Position numbers and translations under genes: made by a program. This document shows positions 22,640-30,426 of a stretch of DNA of 46,808 bases, piece by piece (within the stretch, counting starts at the first letter, position 1; every line of letters starts with the position of its first letter). The notes under the pieces were generated by a model that was not told the origin of the DNA, did no database searches, and saw nothing but the letters and a program-made list of their open reading frames with translations. Source of the stretch: CAZBYL01 sp964496275 (GTDB taxonomy: Bacteria > Synergistota > Synergistia > Synergistales > Synergistaceae); NCBI GenBank assembly GCA_964496275.1, contig CAZBYL010000013.1:1-46808 (forward strand). Reading direction: 5' to 3'.

Positions 22640-24946
22640 ATGAAACAAGTTTTTGAACTTGAGCTTTATGGGAAAAAGATGTCGTTCGAGATGGGACGCA
22701 TCGCGAAACAGGCGAATGCGGCTTTTCTTGCGCAGCATGGTAATACTGCGGTTCTTGTAACTGCCGTGCTTGCCGAGAAGGCCAGAGAAGGGTTGGATTT
22801 CTTCCCGCTTCTCGTTGATTTTGAAGAGAGATATTACGCTGCCGGAAAAGTTCCCGGCGGTTTCATAAAGCGTGAAGGCCGTCCTTCCGAATCCGCAATA
22901 CTGAGCGGAAGAATGGTAGACCGTTCCATACGTTCGCTTTTTGAGGACTGGATGAGAAACGATGTTCACGTGGTCGCGACTGTAATGTCTGTTGACCAGG
23001 CTAATCCCGCCAATATACTTGCGATAAACGGAGCTTCACTTGCCCTTTCTGTATCGGATATTCCTTGGAATGGGCCCATCGGTGCGGTTCGTATCGGCTG
23101 CCTTGACGGCAATCTTGTAGTGAACCCCGATGAGGCTGATATGCCGAACAGCACGCTTGACCTTGTCGTAGCTGGACACAGAGGCGGAGTCACGATGGTC
23201 GAAGCCGGTGCTCAGGAAGTTTCCGAGACACTTCTTGTCGATGCTATGGAACTTGCAAACGATGCAATACGCCAGATAGTTGATTTCATAGACGAAGTTC
23301 GTGCCAAAGTAGGAAAAGAAAAGGTTCAGCTCCCAGCTCCCGCGGTGTTTCCCGAGATAGACTCATGGATGCAGAGCGAAGTGTACGGCGACATCTATAA
23401 TGCTGTTCAGATTCACGGTAAACAGGAGCGCGGTGCTGCAATAGGTGCGGCTCAGGCAAAGACCGAGGCGCAGTTTGCGGAGAGCAATCCCGGCTCTGAA
23501 AAGTATATAGCCATGAAGATGGATGAAATGGTGAAGGGCTGCGTGAGAAAGCTTCTCCTTGATGAAAAGCGCCGCTCCGATGGACGCGCAATGGATGAGC
23601 TTCGCAAAATAACCTGTGAGGTCGATATTCTGCCTATGACTCACGGTTCGGCACTCTTTACACGCGGAGAGACACAGTCACTTGGTGTTACGACGCTCGG
23701 AATGATGGGAACGGATGACCAGGTTCTCGACGGACTAAAATTGGACGAGCCCTCAAAAAGATTTATCCTCCACTACAATTTCCCACCCTACTCGGTAGGT
23801 GAAGTTCGTCCGATGCGCGGCCCAGGCCGCCGTGAGATAGGTCACGGCGCTCTTGCCGAAAGGGCTCTGCGCCCGCTTTTCCCTGCGCAGGAAGATTTTC
23901 CGTACGTTGTGCGTCAGGTATCCGATATTCTTGAATCAAACGGTTCCAGCTCGATGGCGAGCGTTTGCAGCGGAAGCCTCGCTATGATGGCTGCCGGTGT
24001 TCCGATCAAAAAATCTGTTGCCGGTATTGCCATGGGACTTATCGCAGATAACGGCAAGTTCGGAATACTTACGGACATTCAGGGCCTTGAGGACCATTAC
24101 GGAGACATGGACTTTAAAGTTGCCGGCACAAGAGACGGCGTAACCGCTTTGCAGATGGACAACAAAGCCGGCGGAATAACAAGAGAGATACTCACACAGG
24201 CTCTCGAGCAGGCAAAGAAGGGACGCATGCAGATACTTGATATTATGGAAGCCGCAATACCCGCTGCCCGCCCCAACCTTGCTTCTACGGCTCCTAAAAT
24301 CATCACAATAAATATCGACCCGGAAAAGATCCGCGATATCATAGGGCCGGGCGGCAAGATGATTCGCTCTATCGTACAGCGCACGGGAGCGAAGATAGAT
24401 GTTGAGGACAGCGGACGAGTATACATTGCTGCTGTCAACGATGAATCAGCCAAGGCCGCTGTCAAGATAATATCCGACCTCGTGAGAGAAGTGCAGGCGG
24501 GGGAGACCTTTGTCGGTACAGTGACCAGGATGCTTGCATTCGGTGTGTTCGTAGAAGTTCTTCCCGGCAAAGAGGGTCTGCTCCACGTCAGTGAAGTGAG
24601 CGGATATCATGTGCCGAAGCTTGAAGATGCTTTTGAAATAGGGGATAAGGTCCTCGTGACGGTAAAAGAAATAGATGATATGCACAGAGTTAACTTAAGC
24701 CGCAAGCGTATACTTGACCGTCTGGATGACCTTGCAAAAGATCCGGAATTCGCCGAGCAGGTTCTTGTCGAGAGGGCGCGCGAAGAGAGATATTCGCTCT
24801 TCCCGAAGAGTGAAGGCGGGGCAAGACGTGAAGGCGGCCCGAGACGTGACGACGGCGACAGACCCAAGAGAGATTTTGGCGGAGACAGAGACAGGGCAGG
24901 AGAGCGCCGTCCTGCACGCCGCTTTGAGCGCGAACGCAAGAACTAA
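22640..24946 (+). CDS. pnp: Polynucleotide phosphorylase with extended basic C-terminal tail
   Basis: A 768-residue phosphorolytic 3'-5' exoribonuclease. Two RNase PH domains (about 10-230 and 310-545) flank the alpha-helical linker. A KH domain follows (GPGGKMIRSI near 570) and then an S1 domain (from about 620; VGTVTRMLAFGVFVEVLPGKEGLLH). The protein ends with about 45 Arg/Asp/Gly-rich residues containing DGDRPKR, a tail also seen in the DEAD-box helicase of this window. PNPase degrades mRNA and adds 3' tails. AGGAGG precedes the ATG. The dUTPase gene begins 4 bases after the stop. Confidence 0.97.
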   Translation: MKQVFELELYGKKMSFEMGRIAKQANAAFLAQHGNTAVLVTAVLAEKAREGLDFFPLLVDFEERYYAAGKVPGGFIKREGRPSESAILSGRMVDRSIRSLFEDWMRNDVHVVATVMSVDQANPANILAINGASLALSVSDIPWNGPIGAVRIGCLDGNLVVNPDEADMPNSTLDLVVAGHRGGVTMVEAGAQEVSETLLVDAMELANDAIRQIVDFIDEVRAKVGKEKVQLPAPAVFPEIDSWMQSEVYGDIYNAVQIHGKQERGAAIGAAQAKTEAQFAESNPGSEKYIAMKMDEMVKGCVRKLLLDEKRRSDGRAMDELRKITCEVDILPMTHGSALFTRGETQSLGVTTLGMMGTDDQVLDGLKLDEPSKRFILHYNFPPYSVGEVRPMRGPGRREIGHGALAERALRPLFPAQEDFPYVVRQVSDILESNGSSSMASVCSGSLAMMAAGVPIKKSVAGIAMGLIADNGKFGILTDIQGLEDHYGDMDFKVAGTRDGVTALQMDNKAGGITREILTQALEQAKKGRMQILDIMEAAIPAARPNLASTAPKIITINIDPEKIRDIIGPGGKMIRSIVQRTGAKIDVEDSGRVYIAAVNDESAKAAVKIISDLVREVQAGETFVGTVTRMLAFGVFVEVLPGKEGLLHVSEVSGYHVPKLEDAFEIGDKVLVTVKEIDDMHRVNLSRKRILDRLDDLAKDPEFAEQVLVERAREERYSLFPKSEGGARREGGPRRDDGDRPKRDFGGDRDRAGERRPARRFERERKN

Positions 24947-24950
24947 TATC

Positions 24951-25388
24951 ATGGAAAAGATCATAGTCAAGGTTAAAGCTGCCGAAGGAATAACACTTCC
25001 TGCATACGCGACGGAAGGTTCCTCCGGGATGGACATCAGAGCCTGTGAATCCGCAGTCATAAAAGCCGGTGACAGGGGCTGTGTCGCTACCGGTCTGTTT
25101 CTTGAAATGCCACTCGGCTGTGAAGCTCAGATACGCCCGCGCAGCGGTCTTGCGTTTAAGAATGGTGTTACGGTTCTTAATACTCCGGGCACGATTGATT
25201 CCGATTACAGAGGTGAAATCAAAGTTATCCTCATAAATCTTGGGAGAGAAGATTTCGTTGTCGAACCTGGAGACAGAATTGCTCAGATGGTTTTTGCTTC
25301 AGTTACAAGGGTGGAACTTGAGCGTTCCGATGAACTTGAGGATACTCTGCGTTCCGACGGTGGGTTTGGCAGTACTGGCCGTAAGTAA
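24951..25388 (+). CDS. dut: dUTP diphosphatase (dUTPase)
   Basis: A 145-residue trimeric dUTPase hydrolysing dUTP to dUMP, which keeps uracil out of DNA and supplies dUMP for thymidylate synthesis. All five motifs are present: GSSGMDIRA, RPRSGLA, GTIDSDYRGEI, GDRIAQMVF and RSDGGFGSTG (the flexible C-terminal motif). A longer frame runs back into pnp, but the ATG at 24951 gives the family's length. No clear ribosome binding site precedes it. With only 4 bases between the pnp stop and this ATG, translation is probably coupled to pnp. Confidence 0.96.
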   Translation: MEKIIVKVKAAEGITLPAYATEGSSGMDIRACESAVIKAGDRGCVATGLFLEMPLGCEAQIRPRSGLAFKNGVTVLNTPGTIDSDYRGEIKVILINLGREDFVVEPGDRIAQMVFASVTRVELERSDELEDTLRSDGGFGSTGRK

Positions 25389-25418
25389 TCCCGTTATACG
25401 CCGTTGGCCTTATCGCCC

Positions 25419-25447
25419 TTGACAAAGGGTGTGACCGGTAGTATAAA
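25419..25447 (+). promoter_or_regulatory. Promoter of the thrS T-box transcript
   Basis: Consensus TTGACA (25419-25424) and TATAAA (25442-25447) have a 17-bp spacer. Confidence 0.8.
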
Positions 25448-25454
25448 CTCTTTG

Positions 25455-25718
25455 AATTGACTGAATATTTTTAGTGCAATGATGGGGAGAGTAGAGAGCA
25501 CCCTCGTACAACAGAGAGAAAATCCCGCTTATGCGGTGCTGGAAGATTTTCGGTACAGGCCTTTTGAAGACCACCTCGGAGCGGGCATCGAAGCCATACG
25601 GATAAGGTGTCAGGGTGCGCCCTTTACAGCGCGCTGAGGGTCTGCTGATGCGGACCGAATTGGAGTGGAACCGCGGATATGTGCCGCCTCCTGATTTATT
25701 TCAGGGGGCGGTTTTTTT
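25455..25718 (+). promoter_or_regulatory. T-box riboswitch, threonine-type, controlling thrS
   Basis: A T-box leader senses uncharged tRNA and lets transcription proceed when the amino acid is scarce. Here AATGATGGGGAGAGTAG marks the base of stem I. A distal arm pairs GAAAATC with GATTTTC (about 25518-25550). A specifier ACC (25570-25572, threonine) is followed by A, though the next triplet is also ACC. The T-box core TGGAACCGCGG lies at 25666-25676. It competes with a terminator (CCGCCTCCTG 25684-25693, CAGGGGGCGG 25702-25711, seven T). The downstream gene, thrS, agrees with the specifier. Confidence 0.92.
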
Positions 25719-25740
25719 ATCTTACAAAGGAGGTTATCTT

Positions 25741-27630
25741 ATGGCACGTTTTTCAACACCGGAAGGAAAGAGTTATGAAGCTGAGAGCGCAGCGGTTCGT
25801 CAGCTTCTCGATGTTTGGCATCTTAAGAAAGCTATAGGGGCAAAGGTTGATGGTGTAATCGTTGACTGTGATAAAGTATTTAAGGAGGACACGGAGATTG
25901 TTCCCCTTATGGCGGATTGTGAAGAGGGACTTGACCTTCTTCGCCACTCTACGGCGCACCTCATGGCACACGCAGTTTTGCGCCTGTATCCCGAAGCGAA
26001 ATTTGGAATAGGCCCGTCCATAAAGGATGGTTTTTACTACGATATCAGATTCCCGAAACCGATATCCGATGAAGATCTGCCCAAAATAGAGGCGGAAATG
26101 AGAAAGATATCTCAGGAAAAAGTTCCGCTTGTGCGCGAAGAACTTTCAATGGACGAAGCCGTTAAATTCTTTTCTGCGCGCGGAGAAGATCTTAAGGTGG
26201 AAATGATTGAGAATCTTGAAGGCTCGATTCTCTCGATATACAAAGAGGGCGACTTTGTAGACTTCTGCCGCGGACCGCACGTTCCGCACACAGGCTGCTG
26301 CAAATTCTTTAAGCTTCTCTCCCTCGCCGGAGCATACTGGCACGGTGATGAAAAGAATGAGATGCTGACGCGTATCTACGGAACGGCGTTCGGTTCGGAA
26401 GACGAACTCAAGGAATATCTGCGCCGTCTTGAAGAGGCGAAGGCTCGCGACCACCGCAAACTAGGCAAGGAGCTTGACCTTTTCAGCATTCACGCGGAAG
26501 GACCCGGTTTCCCCTTCTTCCATCCGAAGGGCATGGTCATAATGAACAAGCTCATTGAATTCTGGCGCAAAGAGCACACAAAGCGCGGATATGTCGAGAT
26601 AAAGACACCTATGATTCTCGACCGCTCTCTCTGGCTTCAGTCCGGACATTGGGATCATTACAAGGAAAACATGTACTTTACAGAGATAGACGACGCTCCG
26701 TTTGCCATAAAACCCATGAACTGTCCCGGCGGTATTCTTGTGTACAAGAATGACATCCGCAGCTACAGAGAACTGCCGCTCAGAATGGCGGAACTTGGCT
26801 TTGTCCACCGCCACGAACGTTCGGGTGCGCTGCACGGACTTATGAGGGTGCGCGCCTTTACTCAGGACGATGCCCATATCTACTGCACGCCCGAGCAGAT
26901 CAAAGAGGAAATCAAGGCTATAATGGAACTGGACCGCTACGTATATCAGGACGTATTCGGATTTAAGTACCATGTGGAACTTTCAACCCGTCCGGAAGAC
27001 TCTATGGGAGATCCCGAACTTTGGACCCTTGCGGAACGCCAGTTGCAGGAAGCTCTTGAAGAGACAGGTACGGCGTACAAACTCAACCCAGGCGACGGAG
27101 CGTTCTACGGTCCCAAAATCGACTTCCACCTGGAGGACTGCATAGGGCGTACATGGCAGTGCGGAACGATACAACTTGACTTCCAGATGCCGGAAAAGTT
27201 TGACATGACATATATCGGAAACGACGGCGCAGAACACAGACCTGTAATGCTTCACCGCACGGTTCTCGGCAGCCTAGAGAGATTTATGGGAATACTTATC
27301 GAGAACTACGCGGGAGCCTTCCCCTACTGGCTTGCGCCGGTACAGGTAAAACTTCTTCAGGTCAGTTCCGCCTTTGCAGATTACACCGCGGAACTAAAGG
27401 CGAAACTTACGGAACTCGGAGTACGCACGGAAGTTGATTCAAGAGACGAAAAGCTCGGAAAGAAAATCCGTGATGCACAGATACAGAAAGTCCCCTTTAT
27501 GCTCGTAATCGGGGCAAAGGAAGTTGAAGAGGGTACGGTTGCGGTGCGCGACAGAGCCAAAGGCGACCTCGGTTCTATGACGTTCGAAGGACTTATCGAG
27601 CATCTTCGCAGCGAATTTAATCCGCTTTAA
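25741..27630 (+). CDS. thrS: Threonyl-tRNA synthetase
   Basis: A 629-residue class II synthetase charging tRNA-Thr. An N-terminal TGS domain (about 1-60) is followed by the editing domain with HSTAHLMAH (HxxxH) and a later CRGPHV. The catalytic core (about 265-535) has motif 2 in the FVHRHERSGALHGLMRVR segment and zinc ligands in MNCPGG and later histidines. A C-terminal anticodon-binding domain begins near residue 540. The open frame extends upstream into the T-box, but AAAGGAGG sits correctly before the ATG at 25741. A terminator follows, so thrS is apparently transcribed alone under T-box control. Confidence 0.97.
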   Translation: MARFSTPEGKSYEAESAAVRQLLDVWHLKKAIGAKVDGVIVDCDKVFKEDTEIVPLMADCEEGLDLLRHSTAHLMAHAVLRLYPEAKFGIGPSIKDGFYYDIRFPKPISDEDLPKIEAEMRKISQEKVPLVREELSMDEAVKFFSARGEDLKVEMIENLEGSILSIYKEGDFVDFCRGPHVPHTGCCKFFKLLSLAGAYWHGDEKNEMLTRIYGTAFGSEDELKEYLRRLEEAKARDHRKLGKELDLFSIHAEGPGFPFFHPKGMVIMNKLIEFWRKEHTKRGYVEIKTPMILDRSLWLQSGHWDHYKENMYFTEIDDAPFAIKPMNCPGGILVYKNDIRSYRELPLRMAELGFVHRHERSGALHGLMRVRAFTQDDAHIYCTPEQIKEEIKAIMELDRYVYQDVFGFKYHVELSTRPEDSMGDPELWTLAERQLQEALEETGTAYKLNPGDGAFYGPKIDFHLEDCIGRTWQCGTIQLDFQMPEKFDMTYIGNDGAEHRPVMLHRTVLGSLERFMGILIENYAGAFPYWLAPVQVKLLQVSSAFADYTAELKAKLTELGVRTEVDSRDEKLGKKIRDAQIQKVPFMLVIGAKEVEEGTVAVRDRAKGDLGSMTFEGLIEHLRSEFNPL

Positions 27631-27659
27631 AAATAATATCTCTCAAAAGATAAATACTT

Positions 27660-27700
27660 AAAAAGCATCCGCATGTCTTTGATATGCGGATGCTTTTTCT
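27660..27700 (+). terminator. Terminator of thrS
   Basis: AAAAAGCATCCGCAT (27660-27674) pairs with ATGCGGATGCTTTTT (27684-27698) around a 9-base loop. Confidence 0.92.
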
Positions 27701-27804
27701 TTTGCTGCGGGCTAAATTCAGTAAAAAAACAAGTTCTGCGCTGCTGCGTGAATGTTAGAATAATAGAGTAGGAAATTTTACCGTTTATATCGGAGGCTGA
27801 TAAA

Positions 27805-28893
27805 ATGGCATACAAAATACTCGTACTTAATACAGGTTCAACCTCGACAAAAATGGCAGTATACATCGACAGACAGCCAGTGCTGAATAAGGAATTTGAA
27901 CACACAAAAGCATTTCTCGAAAAATATCCTTACATGTCAGACCAACTGTCGATGAAACAGGATTTGGCCGACGGGTTTACAAAAGATGCCGTTGAAAAGT
28001 ATGGGGTATTCGATGCCATCGTCGCACGCGGCGGCATACTTCCTCCGATACATTCCGGCGGATATGAAATAAACAGAACAATGGTGGACTACCTTCTCGA
28101 CGTGTGTCAGGAGGAACACGCATCAAATGTCGCGGCCTGCATCGCTTTTGAGCTGCGTAAAAAATACGCCATTCCTCACGCCTACATATACGACGGCATA
28201 TCGACAGACGAGCTTGAGCCGATATCGCGCATAAGCGGGATTCCCAAAATGCCGAGAGTATCCGTCACACACTGCCTTAATATGAGAGCCACAGCCCACA
28301 GGGCGGCGGCCGAGATGGGAAAAGAATACTCGGACTGCACATTCATAGTCGCGCACCTCGGCGGCGGAATCTCGATGAGCCTCCACAAAAAGGGACAGGT
28401 CGCCGATGTCGTAGGTGACGACGAAGGGCCGTTCTCTCCCGAAAGAGCGGGAGGGCAGCAGGTTATCCAGCTTATAAAATTTCTGGTAAGAGAAAATAAA
28501 ACAGATATCAGAGACAAGCTGCGTGTTATGCGCGGCGACAGCGGACTCTTCGGATATCTCGGGACAAGCGACGCACGCTGCGTTGAAAAAGCAATCGCCG
28601 AAGGAGACGAAAGGGCGAAGCTCGTGTATGACGCTATGGCTCTTCAAATCGCAAAGAGCATAGCTTCTCTCTCCGCATCTGTATGCGGAGAGGCCGATGC
28701 GATTATCCTAACAGGCGGCCTTGCTCATTCAAAAAGACTTGCCGCGGAAATAACGCGCAGAGTGGGATTCATCGCACAGGTAAAAGCATACCCCGGAGAA
28801 AACGAAATGGAGTCGCTTGCACATGGCGCATACAGAATATTGGCAGGAGAAGAATCGGTAAGAGAGTTTACATATCCTAATTCCAACATCTGA
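27805..28893 (+). CDS. buk: Butyrate kinase
   Basis: A 362-residue member of the ASKHA acetate/butyrate kinase family. ILVLNTGSTSTKMAVY is the N-terminal phosphate-binding block. VAHLGGGISMS, DDEGPFSPERAGG and the later IILTGGLAHSK are characteristic of butyrate kinase, as opposed to acetate kinase. It interconverts butyryl phosphate + ADP with butyrate + ATP, giving substrate-level ATP in amino-acid fermentation. Branched-chain acyl phosphates are also possible substrates. No phosphotransbutyrylase gene (ptb) adjoins it. CGGAGG precedes the ATG. The gene sits between thrS and infC, which are usually adjacent. Confidence 0.93.
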   Translation: MAYKILVLNTGSTSTKMAVYIDRQPVLNKEFEHTKAFLEKYPYMSDQLSMKQDLADGFTKDAVEKYGVFDAIVARGGILPPIHSGGYEINRTMVDYLLDVCQEEHASNVAACIAFELRKKYAIPHAYIYDGISTDELEPISRISGIPKMPRVSVTHCLNMRATAHRAAAEMGKEYSDCTFIVAHLGGGISMSLHKKGQVADVVGDDEGPFSPERAGGQQVIQLIKFLVRENKTDIRDKLRVMRGDSGLFGYLGTSDARCVEKAIAEGDERAKLVYDAMALQIAKSIASLSASVCGEADAIILTGGLAHSKRLAAEITRRVGFIAQVKAYPGENEMESLAHGAYRILAGEESVREFTYPNSNI

Positions 28894-28917
28894 GAGTTGT
28901 CTTTTTTATTGCGGCTA

Positions 28918-28946
28918 TTGCAATGCCGCGATATTTATGTTATCAT
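28918..28946 (+). promoter_or_regulatory. Promoter of the infC-rpmI-rplT transcript
   Basis: TTGCAA (28918-28923) and TATCAT (28941-28946) have a 17-bp spacer, predicting a leader of about 158 nt before infC. Confidence 0.6.
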
Positions 28947-28952
28947 GCACCG

Positions 28953-29110
28953 GTTGATACATATCAACGGGTTTTTAAGCAGAGGGTGCGCCTCTCGCCT
29001 GCCGACGATTGAGTTGTCAGGTCGACCCGGAAAGAAATTTCCTTGGGCTTGGCGCGTTTTGTGCCGAGCCCAATTTATTTTTTGATAGAAATATCAGGAG
29101 GTGTAAGACC
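28953..29110 (+). promoter_or_regulatory. infC operon leader with attenuator-like hairpin (candidate L20/IF3 control region)
   Basis: The leader holds a GTTGAT/ATCAAC hairpin (about 28963-28978) and then a strong stem, GGGCTTGGC with GCCGAGCCC (about 29045-29071), followed by AATTTATTTTTT. This order resembles ribosomal-protein L20 leaders that attenuate infC-rpmI-rplT in Gram-positive bacteria. L20 binding is inferred, not shown. Confidence 0.55.
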
Positions 29111-29767
29111 ATAGCAAACATAAAGGAAGAGGAACCGCGCGTAAATTATGATATAAAAGCCGAAGAGGTGCTTCTCATCGACGAAGAGAACTCCAAGCGC
29201 GGTATAGTCAACACAAAGGAAGCTATCGCAATGGCTGAGGCCGCTCAGCTTGACCTTGTTGAGGTGGCGCCCCAGGCGACACCGCCCGTTTGCCGCATAA
29301 TGGACTATGGAAAGTTTAGATTCCAGCAGCAGAAGAGGGACAAGGATGCGCGCAAGAAACAGAAAAATCAGGCTGTCAAAGAAATCAAGATGCGTCCGAA
29401 GATAGACCAGCACGACTATGATTTTAAAGTTAAAGCCGTTAAGACGTTTCTTCAGGCAGGGCACAGAGTCAAGGTCTCAATCTTCTTCAGAGGACGCGAA
29501 ATGGCGTTCCTTGACAGAGGGCGCGAGGTATTGAACAAAGTTGTCGATGCGGTCGCTGATTTCGGCAAGATAGAGATGGAGCCGCGTATGGAAGGTTCAT
29601 ACATGAGAATCATGATAGCTCCGGCCGTGGCTGAATCACCTAAGAAAACAAAGCCCGCTCAGGACGATGCTCCGGCGCAGAAGCAGAAACAGAAGAAAGC
29701 CGACGCTCCGGTACCTGCGGCGGATACAGTTCAGAAAACAGCTGCGCCCGAAGGCGAAGCGGAATAA
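29111..29767 (+). CDS. infC: Translation initiation factor IF-3 (AUA start)
   Basis: A 218-residue IF-3. The N-domain (IKAEEVLLIDEENSKRGIV, LVEVAPQATPPVCRIMDYGKF), linker (DKDARKKQKNQAVKEIKMRP) and C-domain (HDYDFKVKAVKTFLQAGHRVK to SYMRIMIAP) are complete. An unusual lysine/alanine/proline-rich tail of about 40 residues follows. No ATG, GTG or TTG lies at the right place. AGGAGGTG (29096-29103) stands before ATA at 29111, giving IANIKEEEPRVNY. Rare AUU/AUA/AUC starts are known for infC, because IF-3 rejects them and so limits its own synthesis. IF-3 keeps 30S subunits free and proofreads initiation. rpmI and rplT follow. Confidence 0.95.
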   Translation: MANIKEEEPRVNYDIKAEEVLLIDEENSKRGIVNTKEAIAMAEAAQLDLVEVAPQATPPVCRIMDYGKFRFQQQKRDKDARKKQKNQAVKEIKMRPKIDQHDYDFKVKAVKTFLQAGHRVKVSIFFRGREMAFLDRGREVLNKVVDAVADFGKIEMEPRMEGSYMRIMIAPAVAESPKKTKPAQDDAPAQKQKQKKADAPVPAADTVQKTAAPEGEAE

Positions 29768-29822
29768 ATTAAAAGATATATTTTTTCCCCTTACAGGGAC
29801 AGAACAAGAGGAGGAACAAGCA

Positions 29823-30020
29823 ATGCCCAAGATGAAAACACACTCCGCCACAAAGAAACGTTTTAAGATTACCGGCACAGGCAAAGTCAGCTTCAAAAAG
29901 AGCGGACGCGGCCATCTTCTTTCTTCGAAGAATTCCAAGCGTCTCCGCACACTCCGCAAGAAGGGTATTCTTCCTGCCGGCGTAGAGGCACACATCAAAA
30001 AGGTAATGCCCTACGCATAA
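29823..30020 (+). CDS. rpmI: 50S ribosomal protein L35
   Basis: A 65-residue basic ribosomal protein. MPKMKTHSATKKRFKITGTGKV is the diagnostic N-terminus, and KRLRTLRKKG follows. The frame is open further upstream, but AGAGGAGG is 9 bases before the ATG at 29823 and the length matches the family. It is second in the infC-rpmI-rplT operon. Confidence 0.97.
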   Translation: MPKMKTHSATKKRFKITGTGKVSFKKSGRGHLLSSKNSKRLRTLRKKGILPAGVEAHIKKVMPYA

Positions 30021-30063
30021 AGCCTGGGCTTAAAGACGAAATTATTCTGAGGAGTGACATAAA

Positions 30064-30414
30064 ATGCGAGTAAAAGGTTCCAGCGCAAGCCGTAAAAAAC
30101 TTAAAAAGCTCTATAGCATTACAAAAGGATTCTGGGGACGCAAAAAGAATGTCTATCGTCGTGCACGTGAAGCTTACCTGCACGCACTGACAAGCGCATT
30201 TGCAGGCCGCAAGCTCAAAAAGCGTGACTTCCGTAAACTTTGGATCGTTCGTATAAATGCAGCCGCACGTGCAAACGGAATTGCATACAGCGCACTTATC
30301 AACGGTCTTAAGAAAGCGAACATAACAATAAACCGCAAGATGCTTGCCGATCTCGCAGTGAATGATATGGCTGCGTTTGCACAGCTCGTTGAGAAAGCAA
30401 AAGCAGCCCTTTAA
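30064..30414 (+). CDS. rplT: 50S ribosomal protein L20
   Basis: A 116-residue 23S rRNA-binding protein needed early in 50S assembly; also the known translational or attenuation repressor of its operon in other bacteria. Family marks are KKLKKLYSITKGFWGRKKNVYRRARE, HALTSAFAGRKLKKRDFRKLWI and RINAAARANGIAYS. AGGAG precedes the ATG. The ktrB start is only 12 bases after its stop, so the operon continues into potassium-uptake genes. Confidence 0.97.
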   Translation: MRVKGSSASRKKLKKLYSITKGFWGRKKNVYRRAREAYLHALTSAFAGRKLKKRDFRKLWIVRINAAARANGIAYSALINGLKKANITINRKMLADLAVNDMAAFAQLVEKAKAAL

Positions 30415-30426
30415 GAGGGTGCGGTA

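Noticed and set aside
24714..24950. N-terminal extension of dUTPase inside pnp
   Set aside because: The extension is the out-of-frame reading of the pnp tail; dUTPase begins normally at 24951 with the family's length.
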